64,000 bases of DNA from Leishmania mexicana MHOM/GT/2001/U1103 (taxonomy: Eukaryota; Euglenozoa; Kinetoplastea; Trypanosomatida; Trypanosomatidae), in the NCBI RefSeq assembly GCF_000234665.1, contig NC_018334.1, positions 496,001 to 560,000 on the forward strand, given 5' to 3'. Positions 28,572 to 39,611 of this stretch are shown one piece after another (the stretch's first letter is position 1; every line of letters starts with the position of its first letter). The notes under the pieces were generated by a model. That model was not told where the DNA came from. It saw nothing but the letters and a program-made list of their open reading frames with translations, and did no database searches. Made by a program: the position numbers and the translations under genes.

Positions 28572-31500
28572 CTACGATTTCTCCCAGTGGATGCGCAGGT
28601 GTGAAGCGCTCGACCGCTGCTCTAGTAAGGTGGTGCGCTCCTCCAACACACCGACGCGCGCCTTTAGGTGCTCAATGACCTCCAGCACTGCACGCTTCTC
28701 CGCATTCTTCTCCAGAGACCTGGTGCGGCTCTCCAGGTCCACGACACAGTCCTCCAGCGCCCTAACTTTGTCCCAGATCGAATGGCACCCCTCCATGCGC
28801 GGCTCGGTGCTTCTCCCATGTGTGGTTCCTCGCAGCAGGCCGCCTGCACTAACCTCAGCGTTCTGTTCTGCCCTCTGTGGCTCGCCGACGGGCCACGACT
28901 CGACATCTGGGAGACTCACGGCATCGCCGGTGGACTCAACGGCAGAATCGGCAGGGAACCAAGAGGCCATCTCGTCGGAGGGCAGCTCTTGGTTCGGTGG
29001 CACAGAGGCGGATGGCCCCGCCACATCTGCGCCTCGGAATGGTACATTCCAGTCCGTTGCTGAGATCGCTGAGCCGGTCAGCGCGTACGCCGCCGAAGCA
29101 TTCGTAGATGGCGTCGCGCTTCCCCTGCCAAGCGCAGAAGCCGATGCCGTGGGGATCTTTGACCCCTGCTGCCGAGCATCAGATGGTGACAGGTGTGAGG
29201 TGTTTGTTGGGGGATGAGAAAATATTGTAGAGGAGGCAACGGCGGTGGGTTCTGTCGACTGTCCCGTCGTAGGTACATCGGAGGCACGCGAGTGCGGCGG
29301 CGGCGAGGATCCGGTTGAAGCAGCCCAGGAATGAACGCTCTCCAAGGGCGGCTTGCGAGCCGGTACCCTCGATTCGCTTGGCCTCGGCGACGGCATCAAG
29401 GAGGGCTTCGCTGCTGAGGCGCAGAGTGTACCGGACCATCGCCCCATCGACGTCGACGTTTTGTCCTGCGATTGGACGGCAGACCTCTCTTGAAATGCGT
29501 CGGGGTTTCCCTCATTCCTCACAGGCCCACGTCGCCGTCGCTCCTGCATGAGTGCAGCCGGATCTTCGTGGAGGGTGGCATGTCCTGTCGCACCGGAAAC
29601 CCGCGTTGCAGCCACAGGGCCGGCGCTCCTCTCTCGATCCCACATTCCACTCGGCTGACCGGTGGCGGCTGCCCGTTGTGCTGGGCTGCGTGTGGCGGAA
29701 GCGGTTTGCCGAGGCGCGTCTGCGACCTGCGAGGAGAAGTGCCTTTCTGGGTTTCGGTAGCCTTGCTTGGCGCGGTAGCGTGCCAGCGGCGAGTCCGTCA
29801 GAGATGGCGATGTCAGTTGCCCCTGCGCGCGCACCGGGGTCCGGCGATCTGGAGCTCCCGCGAGAACGTTAGCCCGTGACGCGGTGGCGCCGCTCAGATG
29901 CTGCAGTTTGACCGATACTGCTGATGATACGGTGGCTTTCGTGAAACAGAGCGACGACGGCGGTTGTTGTGGAGGTGCCGAGGCAAGGTGATGCGGTGCA
30001 GCAGCTCGGCGCAGCCACGACTCTGTCGTGCGGTGATCGCTCCTTGGAGGGGAGACACTGGTACAATCGATGACCATGCGCCGCGGTGGCGTAGCCTTCG
30101 CAGCAGCTACCTCTCTTATTTCGCTGTCTGTTGTGCTCGCTGCCTTCCTTCGAGGGGAAGAGAAAGGCGGCTGACCTGGCCGCGTCTTTGTGTCCGTGGC
30201 TGCAGCACTTTCCACCGCGACCTTCGGTGTTGCCGCCATGGAGGCACGCATGAAATCAGATGCAGCGGTGCTGTTGCGTGGCGTGATGCCGTGACTCGCC
30301 GTTGCTCTGGCACTCTCCGTCTGTGAAGGCTTTGCGCTCCTTGCCGTCCGCTCCACGACCGGCAGGTCATCCTTTCGATTGTTACGCCACGCCGCCATGG
30401 ATATGTGTGGCTGTGACGGAGGGTGCTGCCTCGCCGCTTCGTCCACTGTAGTGGTCCTCGGAGACTCCACGAGCGAGTAGCTGCCGTCCGTCTCAAACGT
30501 GGTGGAGAGACTTGTCGTCATGGATGATGCTGAGGTGTCTACTGACTGTTGGACTGGGGGCTGCTTCTCACCTGCCTTCCTGGCGGCTGCAGGGGCGTCT
30601 TCATTGAAAGACCGCTCGCCACCCTTAGCGCCTTTCTCTCCTGCATGCCCAACGTCAGCTGCAGAGGAGATGTGATTTCCATGGATTGCGGTCGTTGCAT
30701 GATGGGAACGTGGCGCCAACTGCAATGGCGTCAATAAGCCGCCCATGCCCTCCAAAGTCTCCGCAAGCTCCAGCGAGGAGGTAGCTAGGCGCGCCAGAGC
30801 TGCCTGCACTCGCTCGATTTCGCGCTCAGTCTCAGTCGCACGACCACTACGGGCAGTGGAGTGCGCAGCAACACTGGCCTCCTCAGGCGGTAGTACCTGT
30901 AGGCGTTCGTGCCACTCGGCTTCGCAGAGATCTCGGTACTTCAAAAGCTGCTGCAGCCGAATGTTAAGTCGAATGGCTCCCTCGTGGGATACGAAGAAGT
31001 ACCGCACCACAGCGTGGCGCCGTCTCTGGTTCGATATCTCCCGTTCCACATCCGTGTACGGGTTGCTCCCAGGCGTGGATACGCTGTTCCTGGCGTCGCT
31101 CACTGTTGCGATCCGCCTAGAGGGGGTGGGGAGGTTCGCGAGGGAGTTCCGGCTACCACGAGGAGGCGTGAATAGCGATGATTCGCGCCAGACTGGAGGA
31201 GGCCTTGTGCCCGCCAGCGGCGTATTCTCAAGGGAGAACTCCAGCTGCATTGTAACGCGGCTTGAAGAAGGCGATTCAATTTTCCGGCGCTGATACTCTT
31301 CGGGGAGGGGCTGGCATGAGGGGCGAGAGCTGCTCGCACCACGGGCACAGCGAGAGACATGTGCCGGCTGGGAAGCATGGCTCTCCCCTGCGACCGATGG
31401 GGAGTCCTGCACCGCCGAAGCAGCAGCAGCAGTAGTGGCGCCCGCCTGCCCCAGTGTGTTTGCACATTGGCGTACCTTCTCCCTCTCTGCGTCCTTGGGC

Positions 31501-31637
31501 GACTTGTGCGATGATGTGCCGGACATCCTCGTTGACCGGGCGATGCTCAACGGTGTGTAAAGGCCGCTCGATGCATGGAAAAAAGAGACCCGCCTCGTGG
31601 CGCCACCCGAGGATGCCCGTGACGGTGTGGCTGGCAT
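28572..31637 (-). CDS. Hypothetical disordered protein with C-terminal coiled coil
   Basis: This is a 1021-residue protein not recognised as any family. The start at 31637 (MPATPSRASSGG) is the first ATG after a strong T-rich tract and AG at 31661-31662; open frame upstream to 31853 has a GTG start, a hydrophobic false leader, and includes the pyrimidine tract itself. Another Met at residue 38 is possible. Around residues ~190-235 and ~255-305 are charged, helical segments with a predicted coiled-coil character (REISNQRRRHAVVRYFF; ETEREIERVQAALARLATS). The middle 600 residues are Ser/Thr/Pro/Ala-rich and look disordered. The last ~65 residues form a regular leucine/valine heptad coil (IWDKVRALEDCVVDLESRT onward). 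A scaffold or cytoskeleton-associated role is possible but not shown. Confidence 0.85.
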   Translation of the reverse strand: MPATPSRASSGGATRRVSFFHASSGLYTPLSIARSTRMSGTSSHKSPKDAEREKVRQCANTLGQAGATTAAAASAVQDSPSVAGESHASQPAHVSRCARGASSSRPSCQPLPEEYQRRKIESPSSSRVTMQLEFSLENTPLAGTRPPPVWRESSLFTPPRGSRNSLANLPTPSRRIATVSDARNSVSTPGSNPYTDVEREISNQRRRHAVVRYFFVSHEGAIRLNIRLQQLLKYRDLCEAEWHERLQVLPPEEASVAAHSTARSGRATETEREIERVQAALARLATSSLELAETLEGMGGLLTPLQLAPRSHHATTAIHGNHISSAADVGHAGEKGAKGGERSFNEDAPAAARKAGEKQPPVQQSVDTSASSMTTSLSTTFETDGSYSLVESPRTTTVDEAARQHPPSQPHISMAAWRNNRKDDLPVVERTARSAKPSQTESARATASHGITPRNSTAASDFMRASMAATPKVAVESAAATDTKTRPGQPPFSSPRRKAASTTDSEIREVAAAKATPPRRMVIDCTSVSPPRSDHRTTESWLRRAAAPHHLASAPPQQPPSSLCFTKATVSSAVSVKLQHLSGATASRANVLAGAPDRRTPVRAQGQLTSPSLTDSPLARYRAKQGYRNPERHFSSQVADAPRQTASATRSPAQRAAATGQPSGMWDRERSAGPVAATRVSGATGHATLHEDPAALMQERRRRGPVRNEGNPDAFQERSAVQSQDKTSTSMGRWSGTLCASAAKPSLMPSPRPSESRVPARKPPLESVHSWAASTGSSPPPHSRASDVPTTGQSTEPTAVASSTIFSHPPTNTSHLSPSDARQQGSKIPTASASALGRGSATPSTNASAAYALTGSAISATDWNVPFRGADVAGPSASVPPNQELPSDEMASWFPADSAVESTGDAVSLPDVESWPVGEPQRAEQNAEVSAGGLLRGTTHGRSTEPRMEGCHSIWDKVRALEDCVVDLESRTRSLEKNAEKRAVLEVIEHLKARVGVLEERTTLLEQRSSASHLRIHWEKS

Positions 31638-32694
31638 CCCCCGTTGTGTGCTGCCCCCCCCTGCGGTGAGGAGGTGGAGAGACGAGACCGCCAAAAGAAA
31701 AAAAAGAGGCGCAGAATGGCAGAAAAGGGCGAACGAAAGGGAAGGCAGTGAGGAACACATCACAGGCGCGAGTAAGCAGCCACAGCAGCAGAAAGGTGCG
31801 AGGAGGTGGGGGAGGGGGGGGGGGGGGCAAAAACCGAGAACACAGCGTTGCACACGCGTGCATCTGCACGAGCCTCGAGCCCCCCAAACGTTGTCTCCGT
31901 TTGGCGGATGTACGCTGCAGAAGTCGACAGCGCTTGGGTGTTGTCAGCCTATGTGTATGGGTGTGTGAGTGTGTGTGTGTGCGAGGAGGGGAGGGGGGAG
32001 GGCGAACGGCCGGCGGGCAGAGGGGAAAAAAGGCAATGGGGAGCAAATGCGCCAGCGAAGAAACCCAAAACAACAAAAAGCATCGTAACCAGCAGTGGAG
32101 CCAGAGACTTGGTGATCCAGAGCGAGAGAGTTGAGGCGGGCACATGCAGCCCCAACGGCACACGCACACCACCCACCACCAACGGTGGCAACAGCAAAGC
32201 CGCCGTATGATAATATAGCATCATCTCTGAGGACGTATGGAGAAGCACAAAGCCGCTTCACCAGCGCGTGTGCACACTCCTCAAGAGAGAGAAAAGGGAA
32301 AAAGCCTAGCGGTGCGTGGGTGGAGATGGCGTGTGCGCGAGCGACTGAAAACGGGAAGGCAATGGGAACCATATGCGAGGCTGATGCGATGAGCACAGAC
32401 CAAACCGAGTCTTGGCGTCAGACCTCTCTCCCTCGGTCTTCGCCCCCTGAAGGGACAGCACGGCGAAAAATGTCCATGTAGAAAAAAGGCGGCGACTGAC
32501 CACAACGACGAAAGCCAGCATCGATGGCAGCCAATCATGTACACCTGCGCCGCATACCAACGCACAAGAGAGAGGGGCAGAGTTATCGTGCACAGAAGCG
32601 CGCGTGAATGCGGCGTACTTGATGTAGCTCAACTGCACTCCTCCACACCCACATACGCCCTTCGACACGAGTGCAGGTGTTAGCGAGCGCGCCG
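31638..32694. other. Intergenic spacer
   Basis: No gene is supported. It holds the splice-acceptor tract of the 28572-31637 gene, a poly-G run at about 31811-31827, and a short GT run near 31968-31980. Minus frames here are continuations into non-coding sequence. Confidence 0.65.
31661..31709 (-). promoter_or_regulatory. Putative trans-splice acceptor region for the 28572-31637 gene
   Basis: The minus strand has a T-rich tract at 31709-31693 (CCTCTTTTTTTTCTTTT), then CACCGCAG with the AG at 31661-31662, and the first ATG is the chosen start at 31637. The inferred 5' UTR is about 24 nt. Confidence 0.55.
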
Positions 32695-35600
32695 TTAGAA
32701 GCGCTTGGTCAGAGTCTTGAAAGCGTTCAACTCTTCAAGGGCAGTATCCTTGCGCTCTCGCTGCTCCTGACAATCCAAAAGAATGCGCTGCACCCGACCT
32801 CGCTGGCGGTTCACGCGTCGGTCGCGCTCGGCACCGCGACCTCCATCCAAGGCATCGCTGTCGTCTGTGAAAAGCACCATGGGTGCTACGCACGACCGCA
32901 CATGCTCAGCCCCACCGCTGGAACGAAGCTCTTCGTTCTCTTCCGTCGGGGTGGCATCTGCAGCTTTCTCCATGAGCGACGCGTTCTTAGCATCGGCCTG
33001 CCCGCCCACCGCCTTGTCGGCACCCTCCTTCGCAGCGCCGCTCGCATTGCGAGATGCCCTACGACTCCGCATGTCCACCGTGGACGTCTCCGTCGACGAG
33101 AAAGACTGCCGTGACGCTCGCATTCGCCGAACCCGCTCATTCACAAACGGGGAGACGTCTGTGAGGGACGTGCCGATCTTGCTGGCCCGCCGTGAAGGCG
33201 CTGCGCACGAGTCATTCAGCAACGCAGAGTTGCCGGGAGGCGGCGCGGCATCCTCGGCGCCCTTCATCGACGCAGACGCGCTTGGGCCATCTGCCGCACC
33301 AGCGCTGAGGCTGTCGCCTGCGGTCGCTGTCTTGCCTTCTTTGCCAAAGGCTGCTGCATAGGCGCCGATACTGCAAAGAAAACGCCGGCGGGCCTCGTCG
33401 GGTTCCGGCACGGCGGAGGGCAACGGGATGCGATATGGCTTGAGGTCCTCTGAATCGCCTGTTGGCACCAGCAGCAGCGTCAGGTCAAGCAGCGGCACAA
33501 ACGACGGTGGCGGCTTGGCCTCGTGCTCGTCTTCGTCGCCACACCAAAGTCTGCTCTCTTCCAGCTGGCTGTCATCATCCTCAGTTTCGAGCGTACAGCT
33601 GTGATGGGGCCGGGCGTGGCCACCGCCTTGGGTGTCACGCGGCACCAACTCGTCGTCCTTTCGATCATTCCTGTTGTGTTCCTTCACGGCTGCCATGTCC
33701 TCCTTGTGTCTCGCATTCGTACTCGCGGACGTCTTCGCAGGCGGAGATGTCTCACGCATGAGCGCAGCGGCGGCCGTCAACTTCACCGGCGCGCTCCCCT
33801 CCTCTGCCGCCTTTCTGGGCCCGTAACTCTGCAACAGTGCATTGATGCTCTGCTCGAGTTTGTCTAGCTCGTCTAGCTGGATGTCGCCGAGAGAAGTAAC
33901 GGTGCAGGTGGAGGCACCTTTCGCGTCGTCGGCCACGGCGGAAGTGCGAGCATGAGGCAGTAACTCTCCCTCCGCTACGGGAGTGCTGAGACCTTCACCT
34001 GCACCTTGACCCGACGAGTACGCAGGCGCTGGAGTCGGATGCCTCTCCGGCGCCATGTCCTTGCCCAAGGAGGGGACGCGCACGAAGCTGTGAGTGCTAC
34101 TGCGCCGATGAGAACCACACGTGTCTGCTAACTTGCGGAGCAACAACTCTTTGGGGACATGCCGTGACGCACCCGCCTCGGGTAGCTGCACTTCGTTGTT
34201 GTTCACCTCCGTGTCGCTGGCGGTTCTGCTTGGTCGCGGGTACTTGTTGACGAGAGCGCGTCGCTGGACAAGGTGAGGATTCTGTTCCATCTCAGTAGTT
34301 ACGGGCATTGCAGCGTGGCCAGCTGCCACGTGGATTGCCGGCAGGGGTGTTGGTGCACCACCGCTGGGGAGCAGCAGCTGCGTCCTGTTTTGACGAGCCC
34401 ACTGTAGCAGAGGCGTGTACGCGCCAGGCGTCGCGCTGGCGGGCCGTCGCTCCGCCAGCTCCTCGTCCTTCGATCTTTGCAGCGACTTGAGACCCGGGCT
34501 TGTCTGCTCAGCGGACGCTTCGGTGGTGGAAAAAGAGCTTCGAAGATCGCCACGCATGCGTTGAGAGGAGAGAGCAGGCTCAGCGTGTGTCTCTGCCCCT
34601 ACCCCGCCGCCCCTGCGTGACGCGTTCTTGCCAGCCTCAGGGTCCGCCGGCGAACTCTCAACAGAGCTCATGTGAAGCACCTCGACACCCTCAGGGGTCA
34701 CGGTACGCGCAGCACGTGCGGCCGAACGCGTGGACTCAGCCTTGAGCGCGGCGGACACGGTCGTGCCCTGCGTCAGCGTCCATGAAGACGTGCATGGGCT
34801 GGAGGTGACGGTGGTGTGGCGCGTGCTTGACCACTCAAGGCTAGAGAAAACCGGTGACACCTCTACTCCACCAGGCATCCCAACAGGAGTCTCGATCGAG
34901 GTCGACTGTTGAGGAAAGGCGCGGCCAGCGTTCCTCAAGTACTCCTGGAGCTGAAGCCGTTGCTCACGACGCTCGAGCACTGCACGGAACAGCCCCTGCG
35001 TCTCAGTGGCGCTGGCTGACAGGAATGGCGCCGTGTCCTCCTTTGCAGTCGTTGTAGACCTTTGCGTGGTCTGGCAAGGCGCAGACTGGTGCGCCGATGT
35101 ACGATCCAGCGGCCGGCGGTTAGCCGGAGTAGCACCTTTCGCCTTTTCTGACACAAATCTAGGATGGGTTGTGTGTTGCGCTGACGCCAGCGACGGCTGC
35201 GCTTCCCGGCCCACCAGAATGCCATCTTTCGCAGTAACTCGATGCGCTGGGTCCTCTGCCAGGCAGCAGCTGGAGGACTTGCTCGGTGCGGGGTGAGTTG
35301 ACACGCTGGCAGTTGATTCAGCTTGTACCTTATGGTTTCTGGCAGCTGCAGCTGCAGAGCCATCAATCACGCTTCGATTTTGCACTGTAGATGGCAGTTC
35401 CGGCTGCGGCGTCGTCGACACCTTTGAGTTCCGCTTGGAGGCGACAGACGCCAGCGCAGCTTCCGGTGACTCTGGTACAGCGCCGCCGTGCCTGACCTCA
35501 CTGAGGAGGAAGGACCCGCTTACCGTAGGCGCACTAGCAGCATTCCGGGCCTCTACTGTCACAGATCTTTTGCGCCGTCTTTCCGACTCCTCTGTCGACG

Positions 35601-37674
35601 GCTGTGGTGCAACGGCGAGGTCGGTATCGGTGATGCTGACCGCTTGTGCGGATGGCTTTTCGTTTTTCGCTTGCCGCTGCCACGACGCGTCCGTAGCTGG
35701 CTCACTCGGCAACGGCCTCGCCCCCTGTTCTCTTGGTGCTGCGCCTACCTTATCTTTCACCGGCACATCTCTTAACGTCGTGGCACTCTCGACAGTGGAC
35801 GATGTTGAGGCGCTCATTGATGTCGCATCCTTCTCCTTTGAGCGATTCTCCTCTTGGCGTTGGCGCCACCGCTGCAGATGCGAGTGCGACGCCTCCTCAA
35901 AGTCCCTGGTGCTTGTGCGCCGCGAACCACCACCCGACATGGGCTCGGCATCCTTTCTTGAGGCATCGTTACGCTTCTCGTCCGCAGGGCGTCCGCGTCC
36001 CTCAGAAGGCGACTGAGCCGCTGGCCTTGACTCCTGTGCGCGCGCACAGGTGTAGGTGAGGCTGCGCGTAAAAGTGGGGTGCGCGCTGGGCTGTCCAAGC
36101 GTTCCTTTTGTATGTCTCTGCGGCAGCGTGCTGCCTCTGTGAAGCAGCTGTGTCAGCAGTGACACGGGTGCTGAGGCGATGGACGTGGTGGCCGCGGCAC
36201 GCCCGTCAGCGAGGTCCACCACCCTCACAGCCGTGGCTGCGGGCTCGGTCGATGCAGCCACAACAGCACAAACGCCATTGCCGGGTACATTCCTCGTCGC
36301 CGATAGAGAGCGATACTTGGACTTCTCGCGACCTAGATCTCTGCTCCTGCTACTGGTCCGCGTGTAGATGAAGTGCACAGATGGCACGGGCACACCCATC
36401 GCCTTCGGAGAGGCTGGCGTGGTCGACAGAGACGGCTTCAAGTGGCCCGTGCAATTCGCATGGGAAGTGACGCTAGGACGGGAAGATGACGTCACCGGTG
36501 AGTGAGACACCTCGACGGCAGACGCTGGAGCAGCCGGGCTGGAAGCATCGGCGCGGTCTCCAGTAAACGCGCTCCAGGAAAACGGCCGAAAGGGAGCGGC
36601 GTAGGTGCTCTCGCGGCGCCGAGGTGCAGCCGGCTCCGCTGCCAACTCCGAGAAGTTTTCTACGCCCAGTTGATAGGGATGGCGAGATAACGTCGGCTGA
36701 TCGGCGCATACGTCTGAGGCTACCCTGGCCTTCTGCGATTTGTCGCGTGCGCCAGCACTGCTGCCGCTGCTGTGCTCTTCCTTGTCAACCTGTCCGTTGC
36801 GATACTGGTGGTGGCGGCCTTTCACAGCCAGAGAGGGGGGCAACGACGAGCCACCGCCGGGATCGCGGGCCGTCTTCCGTCGAGGAACGGTGTTGCCGCT
36901 GCCGCTGCGGGCATCCTCCTTATAGAATTTTCGGGCCGCAGACGCCTTGGCCAACGGGGCGCTTACACGCGATAGTAAGGGATTGGCGCGCCCGTTGGCG
37001 AGAGAGGTTGGGGTGGCCGTTGAGTCCGTCGATGATGCTGCAGCTGATGCTGCCCCGATCGTCGCAAAGGTAGCAGCGTTCATAGACGTGTGCCATCCAT
37101 CAATGAAAGACGCTGATGAGTCATCACAGGCAAGCGAGAGAGCAGGCACATCTTTTTCTGCCGTCGCCGCATCCACCTTTCGCCGTGTTGCAGCTGCCGC
37201 CAGCACAGATGCCCGGCGCTGAGGTGGTGAGCCGTTGTGGGCCATGTGGTGCCGCCGTGATCCCCGCGTGCTCACTGTGGTGAAACCGCCATGGGCACTG
37301 GTCCGAAGCGGATTCAGGTTATGGCGTGGCCGTGATAGCAACGGGTGCGGAAGGGATGATATGGACTGGGCACTGTAACGGCGGCGGCGAGATTCAACTG
37401 TGGTGTGTTCGGCTCCATGAACAGCGGCACCTGCCGAGGCACCGTCAGAGTCACCTACGTCGCTTGCAGAGGTGTTGGACCCGGTGGGCCGCGCTAGGCT
37501 AACGAGCAGAGAAGAGAACGAGGAAAGAGACCTGGGCGGCCGAGCGCCCGCAGTAATGCCAGTTCTACCGCCACTGCCAATGTCTGCGCGTTGCTCCGGA
37601 ATGCCTGTCCCAATGCCGTGGCGGGTCGCACCCGCTCTGCCGTCGCCCATGGTCGCAGCACTGCTAGTGTACAT
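32695..37674 (-). CDS. Hypothetical large disordered protein
   Basis: This is a 1659-residue protein of unknown function. The frame opens at a TTG (37689); the first ATG is at 37674 (MYTSSAATMGDG), following a T-rich tract and AG near 37738, with a second Met eight codons later. Nearly the whole chain is Ser/Thr/Ala/Arg/Pro-rich and looks disordered, with many Ser-Pro and Arg-x-x-Ser sites. A short leucine-patterned helix (LDELDKLEQSINALLQSYG) lies near residue ~1270. The best candidate for a folded or conserved segment is near 1405-1450, with hydrophobic DLTLLLVP followed by YRIPLPSAVPEPDEARRRF. The last 60 residues are basic and helical (RDRRVNRQRGRVQRILLDC). No enzyme motif or membrane segment was found. 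A regulatory or cytoskeletal scaffold is only a guess. Confidence 0.82.
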   Translation of the reverse strand: MYTSSAATMGDGRAGATRHGIGTGIPEQRADIGSGGRTGITAGARPPRSLSSFSSLLVSLARPTGSNTSASDVGDSDGASAGAAVHGAEHTTVESRRRRYSAQSISSLPHPLLSRPRHNLNPLRTSAHGGFTTVSTRGSRRHHMAHNGSPPQRRASVLAAAATRRKVDAATAEKDVPALSLACDDSSASFIDGWHTSMNAATFATIGAASAAASSTDSTATPTSLANGRANPLLSRVSAPLAKASAARKFYKEDARSGSGNTVPRRKTARDPGGGSSLPPSLAVKGRHHQYRNGQVDKEEHSSGSSAGARDKSQKARVASDVCADQPTLSRHPYQLGVENFSELAAEPAAPRRRESTYAAPFRPFSWSAFTGDRADASSPAAPASAVEVSHSPVTSSSRPSVTSHANCTGHLKPSLSTTPASPKAMGVPVPSVHFIYTRTSSRSRDLGREKSKYRSLSATRNVPGNGVCAVVAASTEPAATAVRVVDLADGRAAATTSIASAPVSLLTQLLHRGSTLPQRHTKGTLGQPSAHPTFTRSLTYTCARAQESRPAAQSPSEGRGRPADEKRNDASRKDAEPMSGGGSRRTSTRDFEEASHSHLQRWRQRQEENRSKEKDATSMSASTSSTVESATTLRDVPVKDKVGAAPREQGARPLPSEPATDASWQRQAKNEKPSAQAVSITDTDLAVAPQPSTEESERRRKRSVTVEARNAASAPTVSGSFLLSEVRHGGAVPESPEAALASVASKRNSKVSTTPQPELPSTVQNRSVIDGSAAAAARNHKVQAESTASVSTHPAPSKSSSCCLAEDPAHRVTAKDGILVGREAQPSLASAQHTTHPRFVSEKAKGATPANRRPLDRTSAHQSAPCQTTQRSTTTAKEDTAPFLSASATETQGLFRAVLERREQRLQLQEYLRNAGRAFPQQSTSIETPVGMPGGVEVSPVFSSLEWSSTRHTTVTSSPCTSSWTLTQGTTVSAALKAESTRSAARAARTVTPEGVEVLHMSSVESSPADPEAGKNASRRGGGVGAETHAEPALSSQRMRGDLRSSFSTTEASAEQTSPGLKSLQRSKDEELAERRPASATPGAYTPLLQWARQNRTQLLLPSGGAPTPLPAIHVAAGHAAMPVTTEMEQNPHLVQRRALVNKYPRPSRTASDTEVNNNEVQLPEAGASRHVPKELLLRKLADTCGSHRRSSTHSFVRVPSLGKDMAPERHPTPAPAYSSGQGAGEGLSTPVAEGELLPHARTSAVADDAKGASTCTVTSLGDIQLDELDKLEQSINALLQSYGPRKAAEEGSAPVKLTAAAALMRETSPPAKTSASTNARHKEDMAAVKEHNRNDRKDDELVPRDTQGGGHARPHHSCTLETEDDDSQLEESRLWCGDEDEHEAKPPPSFVPLLDLTLLLVPTGDSEDLKPYRIPLPSAVPEPDEARRRFLCSIGAYAAAFGKEGKTATAGDSLSAGAADGPSASASMKGAEDAAPPPGNSALLNDSCAAPSRRASKIGTSLTDVSPFVNERVRRMRASRQSFSSTETSTVDMRSRRASRNASGAAKEGADKAVGGQADAKNASLMEKAADATPTEENEELRSSGGAEHVRSCVAPMVLFTDDSDALDGGRGAERDRRVNRQRGRVQRILLDCQEQRERKDTALEELNAFKTLTKRF

Positions 37675-37737
37675 CCAGTGCGCAGCCAATTACAGAGCAG
37701 TGAAAGGGGCAGCGCCAACCAAAAACAAAATGGAGCG

Positions 37738-37750
37738 CTCAGAAAAAAAC
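37738..37750 (-). promoter_or_regulatory. Putative trans-splice acceptor for the 32695-37674 gene
   Basis: On the minus strand GTTTTTTTCTGAG ends at the AG at 37738-37739, and the next ATG is the start at 37674. Confidence 0.45.
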
Positions 37751-38118
37751 ATTGACCGTCCACCCCCCGACCCGCCTGCGCATCGGCTCTCGCGCGGTGA
37801 TAACCCTGCACACACACACACACAGACACGCCGCACCGGAGCCGATAAAAACGCAGAGCTCACTAGGAATGACACGCACCGCAGAGACGCCAACGCAGCA
37901 CACACGCACAAAAAGAGTGGGAGAAAGCAAGACACTGACAGTGGGTGCGTCTAGTCTAGACACCACACACGACGACGACCCCAGTACGTGACTGAGAGGG
38001 TGAGCCTTTGTATGAAACTATAGATAGATAGAAAACCCCCCGGGCGAATTTGTAAGAAAAAAAAACGGGCAGCACGCACGTCTGAGGAGACGCGCACACA
38101 ACACACGCACACAGATAG

Positions 38119-38139
38119 ATATATATATATATATATATA
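38119..38139. repeat. (AT)n microsatellite
   Basis: An AT dinucleotide run of about 21 bp adjoining ATAG units, in the 3' flank of the PP2C gene. Confidence 0.8.
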
Positions 38140-38436
38140 CCGATACGTGCAAAGGCGTGCGCAGATCGGCACGTCAGGCCCAATGGGTACCGGGGGGAGG
38201 GAGGGGGGTAAGAGAACGCGAAAAGACGGCAGGCAACTGAAAAAGACGATCGATCCCAACACAAATATCGAGAGAGACGCAACAGCAGCCCAACATACCA
38301 AAACGGAAAAAGAAGAGCGAGAAAGGGAAAGTGCTGCGCCACTCCTCTCCATCGCCGACCCTCTGAGCGGGGAGTTGTATGAATGCGCTCGTTTCCGACG
38401 CGGTGGAGGATAGAAACCGAAGAGGGGTTGCCTAAA

Positions 38437-38462
38437 ACACACACACACACACACACACACAC
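38437..38462. repeat. (CA)n microsatellite
   Basis: An uninterrupted AC dinucleotide run of about 26 bp. Confidence 0.85.
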
Positions 38463-39611
38463 AAAGGGAGTAGATCCACGGTGCAGCCCTTGTTGTGCTT
38501 GCCGCCCCGCCCCCCGTTCCCCTTCCCTCCGGAAGGGTTGTGTGTAGGAAGCAGCTGTGGATCCACGGGCAGGTGATCGGGGGACGTCGGCTCGGCTCCC
38601 CTTCTGTTCTTTTTTTTTTCGGGCCGTGGGCAGTGGTGTGTGATGTGTTGCTTGACTTCGAGCGCGGCGGCGCTATCGCTTGCAGGCGTTCACCCGCTAC
38701 GAATAAACAAGGAAAGAGGACGGTGATTTCAGTACTCCATCATGGCGCAAACGCGAGAGGGATGGCACACCAACGACCGAATCTCGGCAGCGGAGTGTAA
38801 GCAGAGGTGTTGCAGCGGAGGAGGTGAGTGTTAAAGGGATGAGGAGGAGGGGGAGGGTGCACCGCATGCATCTCGATGGGCGATATACACTGTCGCGGAA
38901 GGGTGGGGGCATCGAAGAGAACCCCAACACTTATATCGCCACGGTAAAGGTCATCCAGCAGCATAATTAAGGTGGACACCTACTTGTGCAACACTTCGCG
39001 TTCGACGGAATATCGTTTCGGTGCTTTGTTGTTGTCTGGTAGCGCACATCATCGACTTCACGCGGCGACCACACCAATACAGGCACAGGCAAATATGTTT
39101 TCGCCATCCCCACTACCGGATCAGGAACAGCACTCAGCCACCAGGCGTACGCAGACGCTCTGCGAGCACTCCTCACACGAAAAACGAGCATACGAAAGGA
39201 AAACCGTCAGAGCAGCAGCCTGGAGCACACGAGACCCGCGCACGACACAGCATACCCAAACAAGAACATCGGACCATCGCGGGAGAAGCACGAAGGCAAA
39301 CAGCCAGCAAAAAAAGAAAGGTAAATTAAAACGAAAAAGGCGAACAGACATCGAACACAAACACACAAATGAGGGAGCAGGAGGAGTGGGGCCGCTGCTC
39401 GCGCAAGGGTGCGTGTGTGTGTGTTTGTGGGTGAGGTGGGGCAATCCAGTCCAGGAGAATCAACGAAACGACTTGGGGGAGGGGGGAGGAGCGTGCAGGA
39501 GCGGCACTGCCATTCCGATGGTGATATCGTCCGTATACGCATGTGTGTCCGTGTGAGCACTTTTACGCGGGCAACGACCACTACCAACTGCCTCGGTGCG
39601 CGATGCTCTTT

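Larger units (their letters stand above)
37675..39611. other. Intergenic spacer
   Basis: No supported gene. It holds CA runs near 37806-37825, an (AT)n run at 38119-38139, a (CA)n run at 38437-38462 and GT runs near 39411-39424. The PP2C gene ends just to the right, so most of this should be its 3' UTR plus the acceptor region of the 32695-37674 gene. Confidence 0.65.
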
